A DNA stretch of 13,761 bases from NCBI GenBank assembly GCA_903889795.1, contig CAISYW010000079.1, forward strand, positions 1-13,761. Direction: 5' to 3'. Source of the stretch: an uncultured Chlamydiae bacterium (GTDB lineage: Bacteria; Chlamydiota; Chlamydiia; Chlamydiales; SM23-39). Each line of letters opens with the position of its first letter. Position 1 is the stretch's first letter. The notes below the pieces were generated by a model. That model was not told the DNA's origin. It searched no databases and worked only from the letters and a program-made list of their open reading frames with translations. Made by a program: the position numbers and the translations under genes. This document shows positions 13,577 to 13,761 of the stretch, in pieces.

Positions 13577-13761
13577 TCCAGCGCGACAGCATCCGCATCG
13601 AAGACCCAGCCTCCCCCCAGCGCTTGATAGATCCGAACTAAAGAGAGAAAACTGTTTCCTTTGGCCTCTTCGTAATCAATCTCGCTGCGATAGAACTGTC
13701 TTTCGGCGTCGAGAAAAGTCAGATAATCCGTTTCCCCCTCTTGATAGAGCAAATTAGATAA
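13561..13761 (-). CDS. TolC/NodT-type outer-membrane efflux protein (C-terminal fragment)
   Basis: Only the last 66 codons lie in the window; the frame stays open to the right edge. The visible text (LLYQEGETDYLTFLDAERQFYRSEIDYEEAKGNSFLSLVRIYQALGGGWV) matches the end of the NodT subfamily of outer-membrane factors: a 'Y..G..dyl..LdAeR' helix, a long coiled-coil helix and the closing 'LYkALGGGW'. These trimeric channels form the outer part of tripartite multidrug or type I export pumps with an inner-membrane pump and a periplasmic adaptor, whose genes would be expected upstream, beyond the window. The TGA stop at 13563-13561 lies inside the GT2 gene, giving a 16-bp tail-to-tail overlap, so no terminator separates the two. 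Confidence 0.9.
   Translation of the reverse strand, partial: LSNLLYQEGETDYLTFLDAERQFYRSEIDYEEAKGNSFLSLVRIYQALGGGWVFDADAVALDQDGR

Overview
The window looks like a piece of chromosome from a member of the Chlamydiae, most likely an amoeba- or invertebrate-associated 'environmental' lineage (Waddlia/Parachlamydia type) rather than Chlamydia itself. Three things point that way. fusA is followed directly by rpsJ, as I recall for Chlamydia. The rodA, birA, phosphoglycerate mutase and RsuA/RluB-type pseudouridine synthase genes lie side by side, as in the C. trachomatis pgm-yjbC-birA-rodA neighbourhood. Finally, a eukaryote-like RING-finger protein sits among the housekeeping genes. The first two rest on remembered gene order, not on a search.

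Layout. (1) 1-2302: the 3' part of fusA (its P-loop lies off the left edge), then rpsJ and a good intrinsic terminator. (2) 2303-3339: an AT-rich island with a RING-finger/ankyrin-like, tail-anchored protein, a repeated 10-mer upstream, and two stem-loops downstream. (3) 3340-5323, minus strand: a tightly coupled cluster of rodA, an unknown beta-rich 167-residue protein and a small BamE-like lipoprotein, joined by 1-nt stop/start overlaps. (4) 5399-7684: birA (plus), gpmA (minus) and an RsuA/RluB-family pseudouridine synthase (plus). (5) 7685-7966: no gene, but a 20-bp-stem hairpin followed by a roughly 208-bp imperfect inverted repeat reaching almost to the glgP start. (6) 7967-10504: glycogen phosphorylase. 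(7) 10505-10683: a roughly 165-bp element bounded by 26-bp inverted repeats, overlapping the stop codon of the next gene. (8) 10677-11432, minus: a family-3 solute-binding lipoprotein. (9) 11523-13576: two overlapping glycosyltransferases (GT9, then GT2). (10) 13561-13761, minus: the C-terminal end of a TolC/NodT-type outer-membrane efflux protein running off the right edge.

Most genes are housekeeping: translation (fusA, rpsJ, pseudouridine synthase), cell-wall growth (rodA), biotin transfer (birA), glycolysis (gpmA), glycogen breakdown (glgP), and envelope assembly or transport (lipoproteins, glycosyltransferases, TolC-like protein). The unusual parts are the RING protein, which is a candidate host-ubiquitin-pathway effector, and the fold-back elements between genes. 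Several genes lack a visible ribosome binding site and carry a -10-like hexamer only 8-10 nt before the ATG, which suggests leaderless or nearly leaderless mRNAs.
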